Source: Novosphingobium sp. (GTDB lineage: Bacteria; Pseudomonadota; Alphaproteobacteria; Sphingomonadales; Sphingomonadaceae). From it: a stretch of DNA of 15,719 bases. The DNA is taken from positions 1 through 15,719 of the forward strand of contig JADYXV010000056.1 in assembly GCA_020853995.1 (NCBI GenBank), given 5' to 3'. The notes beneath the pieces are model-generated. The model was not told where the DNA came from and did no database searches. It was given only the letters and a program-made list of their open reading frames with translations. Of this stretch, positions 6,635 to 14,119 are shown in pieces. Made by a program: the position numbers and the translations under genes. Positions within the stretch are counted from its first letter, which is position 1; every line of letters starts with the position of its first letter.

Positions 6635-7702
6635 TTACCCGCACTGCGCGCGGTGGAGCAGCTTTTGATCCGCCAGCACCAGCGCCATCATCGCTTCGAC
6701 CACCGGCACCCCGCGAATCCCCACGCATGGATCGTGGCGGCCCTTGGTGAACAATTCGGTGGCCTCGCCCTCACGGGTGATCGTGGGCATGGGGGTGAGA
6801 ATAGAGGAGGTCGGTTTGAACGCCACGCGGACCAGCACCGGCTGTCCGGTGGAGATGCCGCCCGCGATGCCGCCTGCATGGTTGGCGGTAAACTCGGGCG
6901 CGTGCTCACCCGGCCGCATCGGATCGGCATTGCCTTCGCCGGTATTGGCCGCAGCGGCAAAGCCGTCACCGATCTCCACGCCCTTCACCGCGTTGATGCC
7001 CATCATTGCATGGGCGAGTTCGGCGTCAAGCTTGGCATAGAGCGGCGCGCCCCAGCCAGCGGGCACGCCCGTGGCCACGCATTCCACCACCGCGCCCAGC
7101 GATGATCCCGATTTGCGCGCTTCGTCCACCAGCTTTTCCCAGCGGATAGCGGCGGCGGCATCGGGGCAGAAGAATGGGTTGTTGCTGATTTCGGCGGCAT
7201 CAAAGTTCGCCATATCAATCGCATCGCCGCCAATCGCGCTGACATAGCCGAGGATGGTGACTTCCGGAATCACCAGCCGCGCCACGCCGCCTGCGGCCAC
7301 CCGCGCTGCCGTTTCGCGCGCCGATGATCGCCCGCCGCCGCGATAATCGCGGAAACCGTACTTTGCGTCATAGGCATAATCGGCGTGCCCCGGGCGATAG
7401 GCCTTGGCGACATCGCCATAGTCCTTCGAACGCTGGTCGACGTTCTCGATCATCAGGCTCATCGGCGTGCCGGTGGTCTTGCCTTCAAACACGCCCGACA
7501 GGATGCGCACCTGATCGGGCTCCTGCCGCTGCGTGGTAAAGCGTGATTGGCCGGGGCGGCGCGCATCCAGAAACGGCTGGAGATCCGCTTCCGAAATCGC
7601 AAGGCCGGGAGGGCAGCCATCAACCACGGCGCCCAGCGCCGGCCCGTGGCTTTCGCCCCAGGTGGTGAAACGGAATACGTGACCAAAACTGTTCAGGCTC
7701 AT
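6635..7702 (-). CDS. aroC: Chorismate synthase
   Basis: AroC (355 residues) converts 5-enolpyruvylshikimate 3-phosphate to chorismate, the last step of the shikimate pathway, using reduced FMN. Family signatures are GESHGP (16-21), RPGHADYAYDAKYGFRDYRG (103-122), GGGRSSARETAARVA (122-136), the ATGVPAGWG and MGINAVKGVEIGDGF segments, and NHAGGIAGGISTGQPV near the C-terminus. The start MSLNSFGHVFRFTTWGESHG is the family's usual N-terminus. The frame stays open for 68 more codons upstream, but that part translates the palindromic repeat at 7755-7853 and is not coding. No strong Shine-Dalgarno precedes the ATG. All active-site motifs are intact and the length is normal. Confidence 0.97.
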   Translation of the reverse strand: MSLNSFGHVFRFTTWGESHGPALGAVVDGCPPGLAISEADLQPFLDARRPGQSRFTTQRQEPDQVRILSGVFEGKTTGTPMSLMIENVDQRSKDYGDVAKAYRPGHADYAYDAKYGFRDYRGGGRSSARETAARVAAGGVARLVIPEVTILGYVSAIGGDAIDMANFDAAEISNNPFFCPDAAAAIRWEKLVDEARKSGSSLGAVVECVATGVPAGWGAPLYAKLDAELAHAMMGINAVKGVEIGDGFAAAANTGEGNADPMRPGEHAPEFTANHAGGIAGGISTGQPVLVRVAFKPTSSILTPMPTITREGEATELFTKGRHDPCVGIRGVPVVEAMMALVLADQKLLHRAQCG

Positions 7703-7754
7703 GGGCAAGCGCTTTGTCGCAATGTCGCGCAAAAGTCTACAACCGCTGCTTTGT

Positions 7755-7853
7755 GATCCTTCGACAAGCTCAGGATGAGCGGGACTTGGTGGATTCCTTT
7801 GTTCCTGCTCAATTTGACCAATCCCCCCGCTCATCCTGAGCTTGTCGAAGGAT
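7755..7853. repeat. Inverted pair of TCGACAAGCTCAGGATGAG palindromic units
   Basis: The left unit (7755-7783) and right unit (7826-7853) are inverted copies separated by about 42 bases. They are followed by a partial direct duplication, GTCGAAGGAT, at 7859-7868. I know this CATCCTGAGCTTGTCGAAGG sequence as a very widespread intergenic repeat in sphingomonads and other alphaproteobacteria. It lies in the divergent gap between aroC and the ABM-domain gene, where promoters for both must be. Confidence 0.9.
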
Positions 7854-7922
7854 GTTTGTCGAAGGATCGAAGGATTGAAGGAGGGGGTTGGGGGTGGTGG
7901 CCGCACACGCTATGCTTCGCCC

Positions 7923-8234
7923 ATGTACCTCGTCGTCTTCCGCAACCGCAAACGCGCCGATATCGATGCCGCCGCCTATGCCACTGATGCGGCACAGATG
8001 GAGACGCTGGCCCACGCGCAACCCGGTTTCCTCAGCTTCAAAAGCTACACGGCCGATGATGGCGAAGTCATCGCCCTGTCAGAATGGACGGATATGGAAG
8101 CAGCCCTTGGCTGGCGGCGCGTGGCCGAACACGCCGAAATGCAAGCCAAAGGCCGCACCGACTACTACGAAAGCTACACACTCTACGCAGGCACCCCTTC
8201 GCGCGTGCACCACTTCAACAGGCAGACCCCATGA
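7923..8234 (+). CDS. ABM-domain (antibiotic biosynthesis monooxygenase-like) protein
   Basis: This 103-residue protein has the pattern of the dimeric alpha/beta-barrel ABM fold. A first strand (YLVVFRNRKR) is followed by a helix with regularly spaced alanines, a PGFLSFKSYTADDGE hairpin, the VIALSEWTDMEAALGW strand-helix with the family's characteristic Trp residues, and a C-terminal YYESYTLYAG strand. Members include heme-degrading and quinol-oxidising monooxygenases, but most are uncharacterised, and no heme ligand can be assigned here. ATG 7923 fits the expected N-terminus; an open frame extending upstream crosses repeat sequence. The stop overlaps the start of the ArsC-like gene as ATGA, pointing to translational coupling with that redox-type protein. 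Confidence 0.85.
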   Translation: MYLVVFRNRKRADIDAAAYATDAAQMETLAHAQPGFLSFKSYTADDGEVIALSEWTDMEAALGWRRVAEHAEMQAKGRTDYYESYTLYAGTPSRVHHFNRQTP

Positions 8235-8578
8235 GCATCACGGTTTACGGCATCCCCAATTGCGACACAGTCAAAAAAGCCCGCACGTGGCTTGATGCCA
8301 GCGGTCTTGCCTACACGTTCCATGATTACAAAAAGCAGGGCACTGATCCGGCGCGGATTGCGGGCTGGATTGAACAGGCGGGGCTGGACAAAGTGGTGAA
8401 CCGTGCGGGGACGACCTATCGCAAGCTGGACGATGCGCAGAAGGCGGCGATTGCCGATGGTGGCGCTCCGGCGGTGTTGGCGAAGAATCCTTCGGTGATC
8501 AAACGCCCGATTGTGGAGCATTCCGGCGGCTTGCTGGTGGGCTTCAAGGAAGCGGATTGGGCGCAAGCGCTGTTATGA
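8231..8578 (+). CDS. ArsC/Spx family thioredoxin-fold protein, YffB type
   Basis: This 115-residue protein has the ArsC-like thioredoxin fold. The N-terminal VYGIPNCDTVKKAR contains a single Cys11 in the position of the ArsC catalytic cysteine, but with Asp-Thr after it, as in YffB-type members. The C-terminal part has NPSVIKRPIVEH, the usual ArsC/Spx segment with the Arg-Pro turn, then GGLLVGFKEADW. True arsenate reductases add three arginines in other positions. I see no sign of arsenic-resistance genes nearby, so a glutathione- or thiol-dependent reductase of unknown substrate is more likely. The gene starts within the ABM gene's stop (ATGA) and ends within the next gene's start (ATGA). 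Confidence 0.9.
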   Translation: MSITVYGIPNCDTVKKARTWLDASGLAYTFHDYKKQGTDPARIAGWIEQAGLDKVVNRAGTTYRKLDDAQKAAIADGGAPAVLAKNPSVIKRPIVEHSGGLLVGFKEADWAQALL

Positions 8579-9603
8579 TAAGCAAGTCCATCCTTGCCGC
8601 ATTGGTGCTCGCCGTGATGATCCCTTCTGCCCACGCGCAAATCCTGATCGGCCATCGCGGTGCGAGCGGGGAGCGGCCCGAACATACACTGGCCTCTTAT
8701 GAGCGCGCGATTGATGCGGGCGCGGACTTTATCGAGCCGGATCTGGTGCCGACCAAGGATGGCGTGCTGGTGGCGCGGCACGAGAACGAGATTTCGGGCA
8801 CGACCGATGTGGCCGATCACCCCGAATTTGCCAGCCGCCGCCGTACCCATGTGATCGATGGCGAGACCATGACCGGCTAGTTCACCGAAGATTTCACGCT
8901 GGCCGAATTGCGCACCCTGCGCGCCAAAGAACGCCTGCCCAAGTTGCGCCCCGCCAACACGCGCTTTGATGGCCTCTATCAGGTGCCCACTTTCGCCGAA
9001 GTGCTTGGCCTGGTTAAAGCCAAGGAGGCCGAGACAGGCCGCCGCATCGGCATTTACCCCGAGATCAAGCACCCCGGCTGGTTCAGCGCGCAAGGCATCG
9101 ATACCGCTTCGATGCTGCTGACGATGCTGGATGCGGCAGGATATCGCGAAGCCAGCGATCCGGTGTTCATCCAGAGCTTTGAAGCTGGCCCGCTTGAGGC
9201 CTTGCGCAAGCGCACGAAGTTGCGGCTGGTGCAGTTGATGTCGTCCGAGGGTGGCCCCGCCGATCGTCCGGGCACGACGTATGCCGCGATGGCAAAGTCC
9301 ACCGGACTGAAGGCGCTGGCGGCCCATGTCGATGCGATTGGCGTCGAGGCGACGATGGTGGTCGATGCGCAGCTTCAGCCCACCGGCCTTGTCGCCTTGG
9401 CCCATGCGGCTGGCCTCAAGGTGCACACCTGGACCTTGCGCTGCGAAAATGCGTTCCTTCCGCCCGCCTTGCGCATTGGGACTGATCCCGCTGCTCATGG
9501 CAACTGCGCTGCGGCGTGGGACGCGCTGGTGAAGGCTGGCGTTGATGGCATCTTCACTGACAACCCCGCGCAAGCCCAAGCAGCGCGCATCGCAAAACGC
9601 TAG
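8575..9603 (+). pseudogene. glpQ: Periplasmic glycerophosphodiester phosphodiesterase with in-frame TAG
   Basis: Read through one stop codon, this frame gives a 342-codon GlpQ-like protein that hydrolyses glycerophosphodiesters to glycerol 3-phosphate and an alcohol. A signal peptide (ISKSILAALVLAVMIPSAHA) with a cleavage site after Ala21 predicts the periplasm. The catalytic His27 is in GHRGAS, the metal ligands Glu54 and Asp56 are in EPDLVPTKDG, and His69 is in ARHE. Past the stop come YPEIKHPGWF, with a further metal-ligand Glu, and the VFIQSFE strand. Codon 102 (8878-8880) is TAG, in ETMTG-stop-FTEDFTLAEL, where relatives usually have Trp, so TGG to TAG is the likely change. No frameshift is needed. 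The gene is probably a recent pseudogene, a sequencing error, or a readthrough case. Confidence 0.9.
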
Positions 9604-9851
9604 TTCGTTTCGCGCGCCAGACGGTCTGCCAGTTCCGCGATTTCCGATGGATCGAGCAGCCATGTGCGCGTGACGCGGCCTTCGCGGTGGATCGGCACGG
9701 TCAACAACACCCGCGCGTTGCCCCGCGCGTGTTCCTTATACAGGCCAAAATGTAGCGCGCAGTCGCGGATCGTGCCGATGATGGGCGTGCGGCCTTCAAG
9801 GTCAATCATCGTCGCGGGCTGGTCCCACGGAATGGCATCGGTGAAGGCCAC
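9600..9851 (-). CDS. Small uncharacterised protein downstream of gyrB
   Basis: This 83-residue protein is of no family I recognise. It starts at GTG 9851, three bases after the gyrB stop; an internal ATG at 9809 (MIDLEGRTPIIG) is the alternative. The composition looks like a real globular protein: a predicted strand-rich middle (RVLLTVPIHREGRVTRTWLL) and an acidic C-terminal helix (DPSEIAELADRLAR), with one Cys and no membrane segment. It is in the same direction as gyrB and nearly touching it, so it is probably co-transcribed. Its stop codon shares the CTAG at 9600-9603 with the stop of the convergent phosphodiesterase gene. Function is unknown. Confidence 0.68.
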   Translation of the reverse strand: MAFTDAIPWDQPATMIDLEGRTPIIGTIRDCALHFGLYKEHARGNARVLLTVPIHREGRVTRTWLLDPSEIAELADRLARETN

Positions 9852-9854
9852 AGG

Positions 9855-12389
9855 TCAGACGTCCAGATTGGCCACGTTCAGCGCGTTTTCCTGAATGAAT
9901 TCGCGGCGCGGTTCTACCACGTCACCCATCAGGCGGGTGAAGATTTCGTCCGTAATGTCGGCGTCTTCGACCTTGACCTGCAACAGCGTGCGCACATTGG
10001 GGTCCAGCGTGGTTTCCCAAAGCTGGTCGGCGTTCATTTCGCCAAGCCCTTTGTAGCGCTGGATCGAAAGCCCCTTGCGGCCCCCGGCAAACACCGTTTC
10101 GAGCAGTTCCGAAGGCCGCGTGATTGCGTCCTTGGCTTGCGTTACCGGCGCTGCTACCGGAATGTCGCCATCATCATCAGCCGAAACCACCACTTCGGGT
10201 TCAGCCTCTGCCGCTGCGGCCGTCTGGCGCACCAGCCGCGCCACGCCGGAATAGACATCGGCGTTTTCAGCCGCCAGCTTGGCCAGCTTGCGCGCTTCGG
10301 CGCTGATCAGGAAGCCGGGTTCGATCACGTGATGATCGGTTACGCCGCGCCATACGCGCTTGATGTGATAGCCGCCCTCTTCGGCCATTTCGACCAGCCA
10401 GCGCGCCTCGGTATCGCCCCGGTCCAGCCAGCGCGTGGTGCGCGCCAAAGCTTCGGCGCGGACTTCGGCTGGCATGTCAAAATCGAGCGCGCCAGCCAGT
10501 GCCAGCGCTTCGATGATGGCGGGGTTATAGCGGCGGGGCACGAAGGCCATCAGGTTGCGCATGCGCAGCGCATGTTCGACCAGATTTTCAAGGTCAGGCC
10601 CGCTGCGCGCACCGCCTGCGGTTTCCAGAACGCGGCCCGAAATGCCCGCTTCGACCAGATAGCGATCCAGCGCGGCGTTGTCCTTAAGGTACACTTCGCT
10701 GCGGCCCTTGGCGACTTTGTACAGCGGCGGCTGCGCGATGAACAAGTGTCCGGCGCGGATGATGTCGGGCATCTGGCGGTGGAAGAAGGTGAGCAACAAG
10801 GTGCGGATATGCGCGCCGTCAACGTCAGCGTCGGTCATGATCACGATCTTGTGGTAGCGCAGCTTCTCAAGGTTGAATTCATCGCGGATGCCGGTGCCCA
10901 TCGCCTGGATCAGCGTGCCGACTTCCTTCGATCCGATGATCCGGTCAAACCGCGCGCGCTCGACATTGAGGATCTTGCCTTTGAGCGGCAGGATCGCCTG
11001 CGTCTTGCGGTCACGGCCCTGCTTGGCGCTGCCGCCTGCGGAGTCACCCTCGACCAGGAAAAGTTCGCACTTGGCAGGATCGCGTTCCTGACAATCGGCC
11101 AGTTTGCCCGGAAGGCTGGCGATGTCCATCGCGCCCTTGCGGCGAGTCAATTCACGTGCGCGCTTGGCCGCTTCGCGCGCGGCGGCGGCATCGATCACCT
11201 TCTGGATGATCGATTTGGCGTGGCCGGGGTTTTCCTCCAGCCATTCCACCATCTTGTCAGCCATCAGGCTTTCCAAAGGCTGGCGCACTTCGGAGGACAC
11301 CAGCTTGTCTTTGGTCTGCGATGAAAACTTCGGATCGGGCAGCTTGACCGAAACGATGGCGGTCAGGCCCTCGCGCATGTCTTCGCCGGTCAGCGAAACC
11401 TTTTCCTTTTTCAGCATGCCCGAACGCTCGGCATAACCGTTCAGCGTACGCGTCAGCGCCGCGCGGAATGCAGCAATGTGTGTGCCGCCATCGCGCTGCG
11501 GGATGTTGTTGGTGAAACACAGCACGTTTTCATAATAGCTGTCGTTCCATTCCAGCGCGACTTCGATGCCCACGCCATCGCGCTCTGCCGAAATCGCCAC
11601 AGGATCGGGCATCAGCGCCGCCTTGTTGCGATCAAGGTATTTCACGAACGCGGCAATCCCGCCTTCGTAATAAAGATCGTGTTCCTTCACATCGGCATGG
11701 CGCTTGTCGCGCAGCAGGATGCGCACGCCCGAATTGAGGAAGGCCAGTTCGCGGTAGCGGTGTTCCAGCTTATCGAAATCAAATTCGAGCACGTTCTTGA
11801 ACGTGTCGGTGCTGGCGACGAAGGTGACGCGCGTACCCTTCTTGACGCCGCCCTTGCCATTGTCGGGCGCAGGGCCGCGCACGATCAGCGGCGAAACCGC
11901 ATCGCCGTGGGCAAACTTCATCCAATGCTCTTGCCCGTCGCGCCAGATCGTCAGCTCCAGCCATTCGGACAGGGCGTTGACCACCGAAACGCCCACGCCG
12001 TGAAGGCCCCCCGACACCTTGTAGGCGTTATCGTCAGACGTGTTCTCAAACTTACCGCCCGCGTGAAGCTGGGTCATGATCACTTCGGCGGCAGAAACGC
12101 CTTCCTCGGCGTGAATGCCGGTGGGAATGCCGCGCCCGTTATCTTCAACCGAAACCGAGCCATCGGCGTTCAGTTCGATCAGCACAAGATCACAGTGCCC
12201 CGCCAACGCTTCGTCGATCGCGTTATCGGAAACCTCGAACACCATGTGGTGCAGGCCCGATCCATCGTCGGTATCGCCGATGTACATACCGGGGCGCTTT
12301 CGAACCGCATCAAGTCCTTTGAGAACCTTGATCGAATCGGCGCCATACTCGTTGGCGTTGGGGATGTTTTCGTTCGTACTGGCCATCAT
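9855..12389 (-). CDS. gyrB: DNA gyrase subunit B
   Basis: GyrB (844 residues from this start) is the ATPase and TOPRIM subunit of gyrase, which supercoils DNA together with GyrA. The GHKL ATPase has Glu52 and Asn56 (FEVSDNAIDEAL), DNGRGIP with Asp83, and the GGLHGVG lid at 127-133. The transducer domain has QTKDKL with Lys360. TOPRIM has EGDSAGG (447-453) and DADVD (520-524). The PLKGKILNVERAR segment, one of the quinolone-associated sites, looks wild type. The C-terminus has the long insertion typical of proteobacterial GyrB, then QRYKGLGEMNADQLWETT. ATG 12386 and TTG 12413 are alternative starts; none has a strong Shine-Dalgarno. The gene is divergent from the M20 peptidase gene and is not adjacent to dnaA or recF. 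Confidence 0.98.
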   Translation of the reverse strand: MMASTNENIPNANEYGADSIKVLKGLDAVRKRPGMYIGDTDDGSGLHHMVFEVSDNAIDEALAGHCDLVLIELNADGSVSVEDNGRGIPTGIHAEEGVSAAEVIMTQLHAGGKFENTSDDNAYKVSGGLHGVGVSVVNALSEWLELTIWRDGQEHWMKFAHGDAVSPLIVRGPAPDNGKGGVKKGTRVTFVASTDTFKNVLEFDFDKLEHRYRELAFLNSGVRILLRDKRHADVKEHDLYYEGGIAAFVKYLDRNKAALMPDPVAISAERDGVGIEVALEWNDSYYENVLCFTNNIPQRDGGTHIAAFRAALTRTLNGYAERSGMLKKEKVSLTGEDMREGLTAIVSVKLPDPKFSSQTKDKLVSSEVRQPLESLMADKMVEWLEENPGHAKSIIQKVIDAAAAREAAKRARELTRRKGAMDIASLPGKLADCQERDPAKCELFLVEGDSAGGSAKQGRDRKTQAILPLKGKILNVERARFDRIIGSKEVGTLIQAMGTGIRDEFNLEKLRYHKIVIMTDADVDGAHIRTLLLTFFHRQMPDIIRAGHLFIAQPPLYKVAKGRSEVYLKDNAALDRYLVEAGISGRVLETAGGARSGPDLENLVEHALRMRNLMAFVPRRYNPAIIEALALAGALDFDMPAEVRAEALARTTRWLDRGDTEARWLVEMAEEGGYHIKRVWRGVTDHHVIEPGFLISAEARKLAKLAAENADVYSGVARLVRQTAAAAEAEPEVVVSADDDGDIPVAAPVTQAKDAITRPSELLETVFAGGRKGLSIQRYKGLGEMNADQLWETTLDPNVRTLLQVKVEDADITDEIFTRLMGDVVEPRREFIQENALNVANLDV

Positions 12390-12536
12390 CTGGCCATAGG
12401 CACTTGAGGGCAAAAACCCAAGCGAATCCGGTTCGTTTTACACAGGCCGTAACATTGGCAAAAAGGCGTTTGCGCAAGAGGCTTGGCTGACGCACGATAC
12501 TGGCAAGATCCGGCTTCATCGAGGACCGCCACAATC

Positions 12537-13967
12537 ATGCGCAAACTGCTTATTTTGCTTGGCTCAACGCTGCTGACCGCAAGCCCTGCGCTGGCAGCCG
12601 AAGCTTCGCTTCGGCCTGATCAACAGGCCTATCGTGCGTTGCTGAAAGAGATGGTGGAAACCGACACCTCGATCACCACCGGCAGTTGCACGGCATTGGC
12701 AGACAAGATCGAGGGCCACTTGCGCAGCGCAGGCTTCACCAGCGCCGAAATCCACCGTTTTGCAGTGCCCGAATTTCCCAAGGAAGGCGGCATCGTTGCC
12801 ATTCTTCCCGGCACCGCAAAAAAGGCCAAGCCCATTCTGCTGCTCGGCCATCTTGATGTGGTGGTGGCCAAGCGCGAGGATTGGACCCGCGATCCTTATG
12901 CCTTCATCGAAGAGGGCGGCTATTTCTACGGGCGCGGCGTGGCCGATATGAAGGCGATGGACGCGGTGTGGGTCGATATGCTGATGCGCTTCCGTAGGGA
13001 GGGGCGCAAGGCGGGCAAGGCTCCCAAGCGCACCATCAAGCTGGCGCTGACGTGCGGCGAGGAAACCAGCACCGCCTTCAACGGCGTAGAGTGGCTGACC
13101 AAGAACCGCCGCGAATTGATCGATGCCGAATTTGCCCTGAACGAAGGCGGATCGGGCCGCACCGACAAGCCGCTGGAAGACGGTGGCCGCGTCGTTGTCC
13201 AGACGATCCACGTGGGCGAAAAGACGCCGGTCAATTACCGTATCGAAGCCACCAACCCCGGCGGGCACAGCTCCACCCCGGTCAAGGAAAACGCGATTTA
13301 CGGGCTTGCCGATGCCTTGGCCCGCCTTCGCGATTTCGATTTCCCGCTGATGCTGAACGATACGACCCGAGCCTATTTTTCAAAGGCCGGTGCCGCGCGC
13401 GCCGATGCGATGGGCAAGGCAATGGTCGCCATTGCCGCCAATCCGGCTGACGCACAGGCCGAAGCGCTGCTCAACACCGACCGCGCATTCCATTCGATGC
13501 TGCGCACCACTTGCGTCGCCACGCTGCTCGATGGCGGACACGCCAACAATGCGCTGCCGCAACGGGCAGGGGCCAACATCAATTGCCGCATCTTCCCCGG
13601 CATTCTGGCCGAAGACGTGCGCAAGACGCTGGAAACGGTCGTCGCCGATCCGAAAATGACCGTGGTCCGCACCGATAATCGCGGGCCGGATGCGAAGGCG
13701 CCTCCGCTCAACCCTGCGATCATCGGCCCTGCGGAAAAGCTGGTGGCGAAGTATTACCCCGGCGTGCCGATGGTCCCGGTCATGTCCACCGGCGCAACCG
13801 ATGGCGTGTTCCTCTCCGCTGTCGGTATCCCCAGCTATGGCCCTCCCGGCTTCTTCGGCAATCCGGATGGCAATGGCGTTCACGGGCTGAACGAACGTGT
13901 ATCGATCCAGTCGGTGTTTACGGGGCGCGATCTGCTGACCGATTTGGTGACTGCCTACGCCTTTTGA
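12537..13967 (+). CDS. Exported M20/M28-type zinc peptidase
   Basis: This 476-residue protein starts at ATG 12537, with GAGG twelve bases upstream. A signal peptide (MRKLLILLGSTLLTASPALA, cleavage near residue 20) places it in the periplasm. The M20 metal and catalytic residues are visible: His105 and catalytic Asp107 in GHLDVV, bridging Asp137 in GRGVADMK, catalytic Glu175 and adjoining Glu176 in CGEETS, and the His in GVHGLNE near the C-terminus. GGHSSTP belongs to the lid/dimerisation domain. Relatives are carboxypeptidase- or dipeptidase-like and cut free amino acids from peptides or acylated amino acids; the exact substrate cannot be read here. The gene stands alone, divergent from gyrB. 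Confidence 0.92.
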   Translation: MRKLLILLGSTLLTASPALAAEASLRPDQQAYRALLKEMVETDTSITTGSCTALADKIEGHLRSAGFTSAEIHRFAVPEFPKEGGIVAILPGTAKKAKPILLLGHLDVVVAKREDWTRDPYAFIEEGGYFYGRGVADMKAMDAVWVDMLMRFRREGRKAGKAPKRTIKLALTCGEETSTAFNGVEWLTKNRRELIDAEFALNEGGSGRTDKPLEDGGRVVVQTIHVGEKTPVNYRIEATNPGGHSSTPVKENAIYGLADALARLRDFDFPLMLNDTTRAYFSKAGAARADAMGKAMVAIAANPADAQAEALLNTDRAFHSMLRTTCVATLLDGGHANNALPQRAGANINCRIFPGILAEDVRKTLETVVADPKMTVVRTDNRGPDAKAPPLNPAIIGPAEKLVAKYYPGVPMVPVMSTGATDGVFLSAVGIPSYGPPGFFGNPDGNGVHGLNERVSIQSVFTGRDLLTDLVTAYAF

Positions 13968-13985
13968 TCAGGTTGTGGAAATTGC

Positions 13986-14019
13986 CCGCCGTTCCCTCTT
14001 GACGGAAGGGGGGCGGCGG
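13986..14019 (+). terminator. Possible terminator hairpin after the peptidase gene
   Basis: CCGCCGTTCCCT (13986-13997) pairs with GGGGGGCGGCGG (14008-14019), allowing G-U pairs, around a 10-base loop. It starts 18 bases beyond the stop codon. Only TGTTCCTTGTG follows, so the U tract is poor. The loop also contains TTGAC (13999-14003), which could instead be a -35 element for the next gene. Confidence 0.35.
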
Positions 14020-14047
14020 TGTTCCTTGTGCCCATGCGTAACACAGA

Positions 14048-14096
14048 AGTCATGCGGCTCAGCCATGACTGTCCTTGCCGGGGCCATCACGCCCCG
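14048..14096 (+). promoter_or_regulatory. Two tandem perfect hairpins upstream of the HNH gene
   Basis: AGTCATG (14048-14054) and CATGACT (14064-14070) form a perfect 7-bp inverted repeat with a 9-base spacer. CGGGGC (14079-14084) and GCCCCG (14091-14096) form a perfect 6-bp G+C stem with a 6-base loop. They lie between the peptidase stop and the preferred HNH start at 14120. They may be a structured leader or an operator. I match them to no riboswitch class. Confidence 0.35.
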
Positions 14097-14119
14097 ATGT
14101 GCAGGGACCGGAACGGGAC

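Noticed and set aside
7703..7906. N-terminal extension of aroC by 68 codons
   Set aside because: The extension translates the palindromic repeat pair and has no counterpart in chorismate synthases. The family N-terminus begins at the ATG at 7702.
7923..9603. Arsenic-resistance operon suggested by the ArsC-like gene
   Set aside because: The protein has the single-cysteine YffB-type motif, and no arsR, arsB or acr3 is present. The neighbours are an ABM protein and a phosphodiesterase.
8416..9663. Long open frame (415 codons) on the minus strand opposite the phosphodiesterase and ArsC-like genes
   Set aside because: The plus strand carries clear catalytic motifs and a signal peptide. The antisense frame has no recognisable motif and crosses two gene boundaries.
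10137..11324. Long open frame (395 codons) on the plus strand opposite gyrB
   Set aside because: It is antisense to conserved TOPRIM and transducer coding sequence and has no family motif. Long antisense frames are expected in high-G+C genes.
12390..12536. gyrB promoter such as TTGCGC-N17-TGTTAC on the minus strand of the gyrB-peptidase gap
   Set aside because: The match to a sigma-70 promoter is too weak to distinguish from chance by eye.
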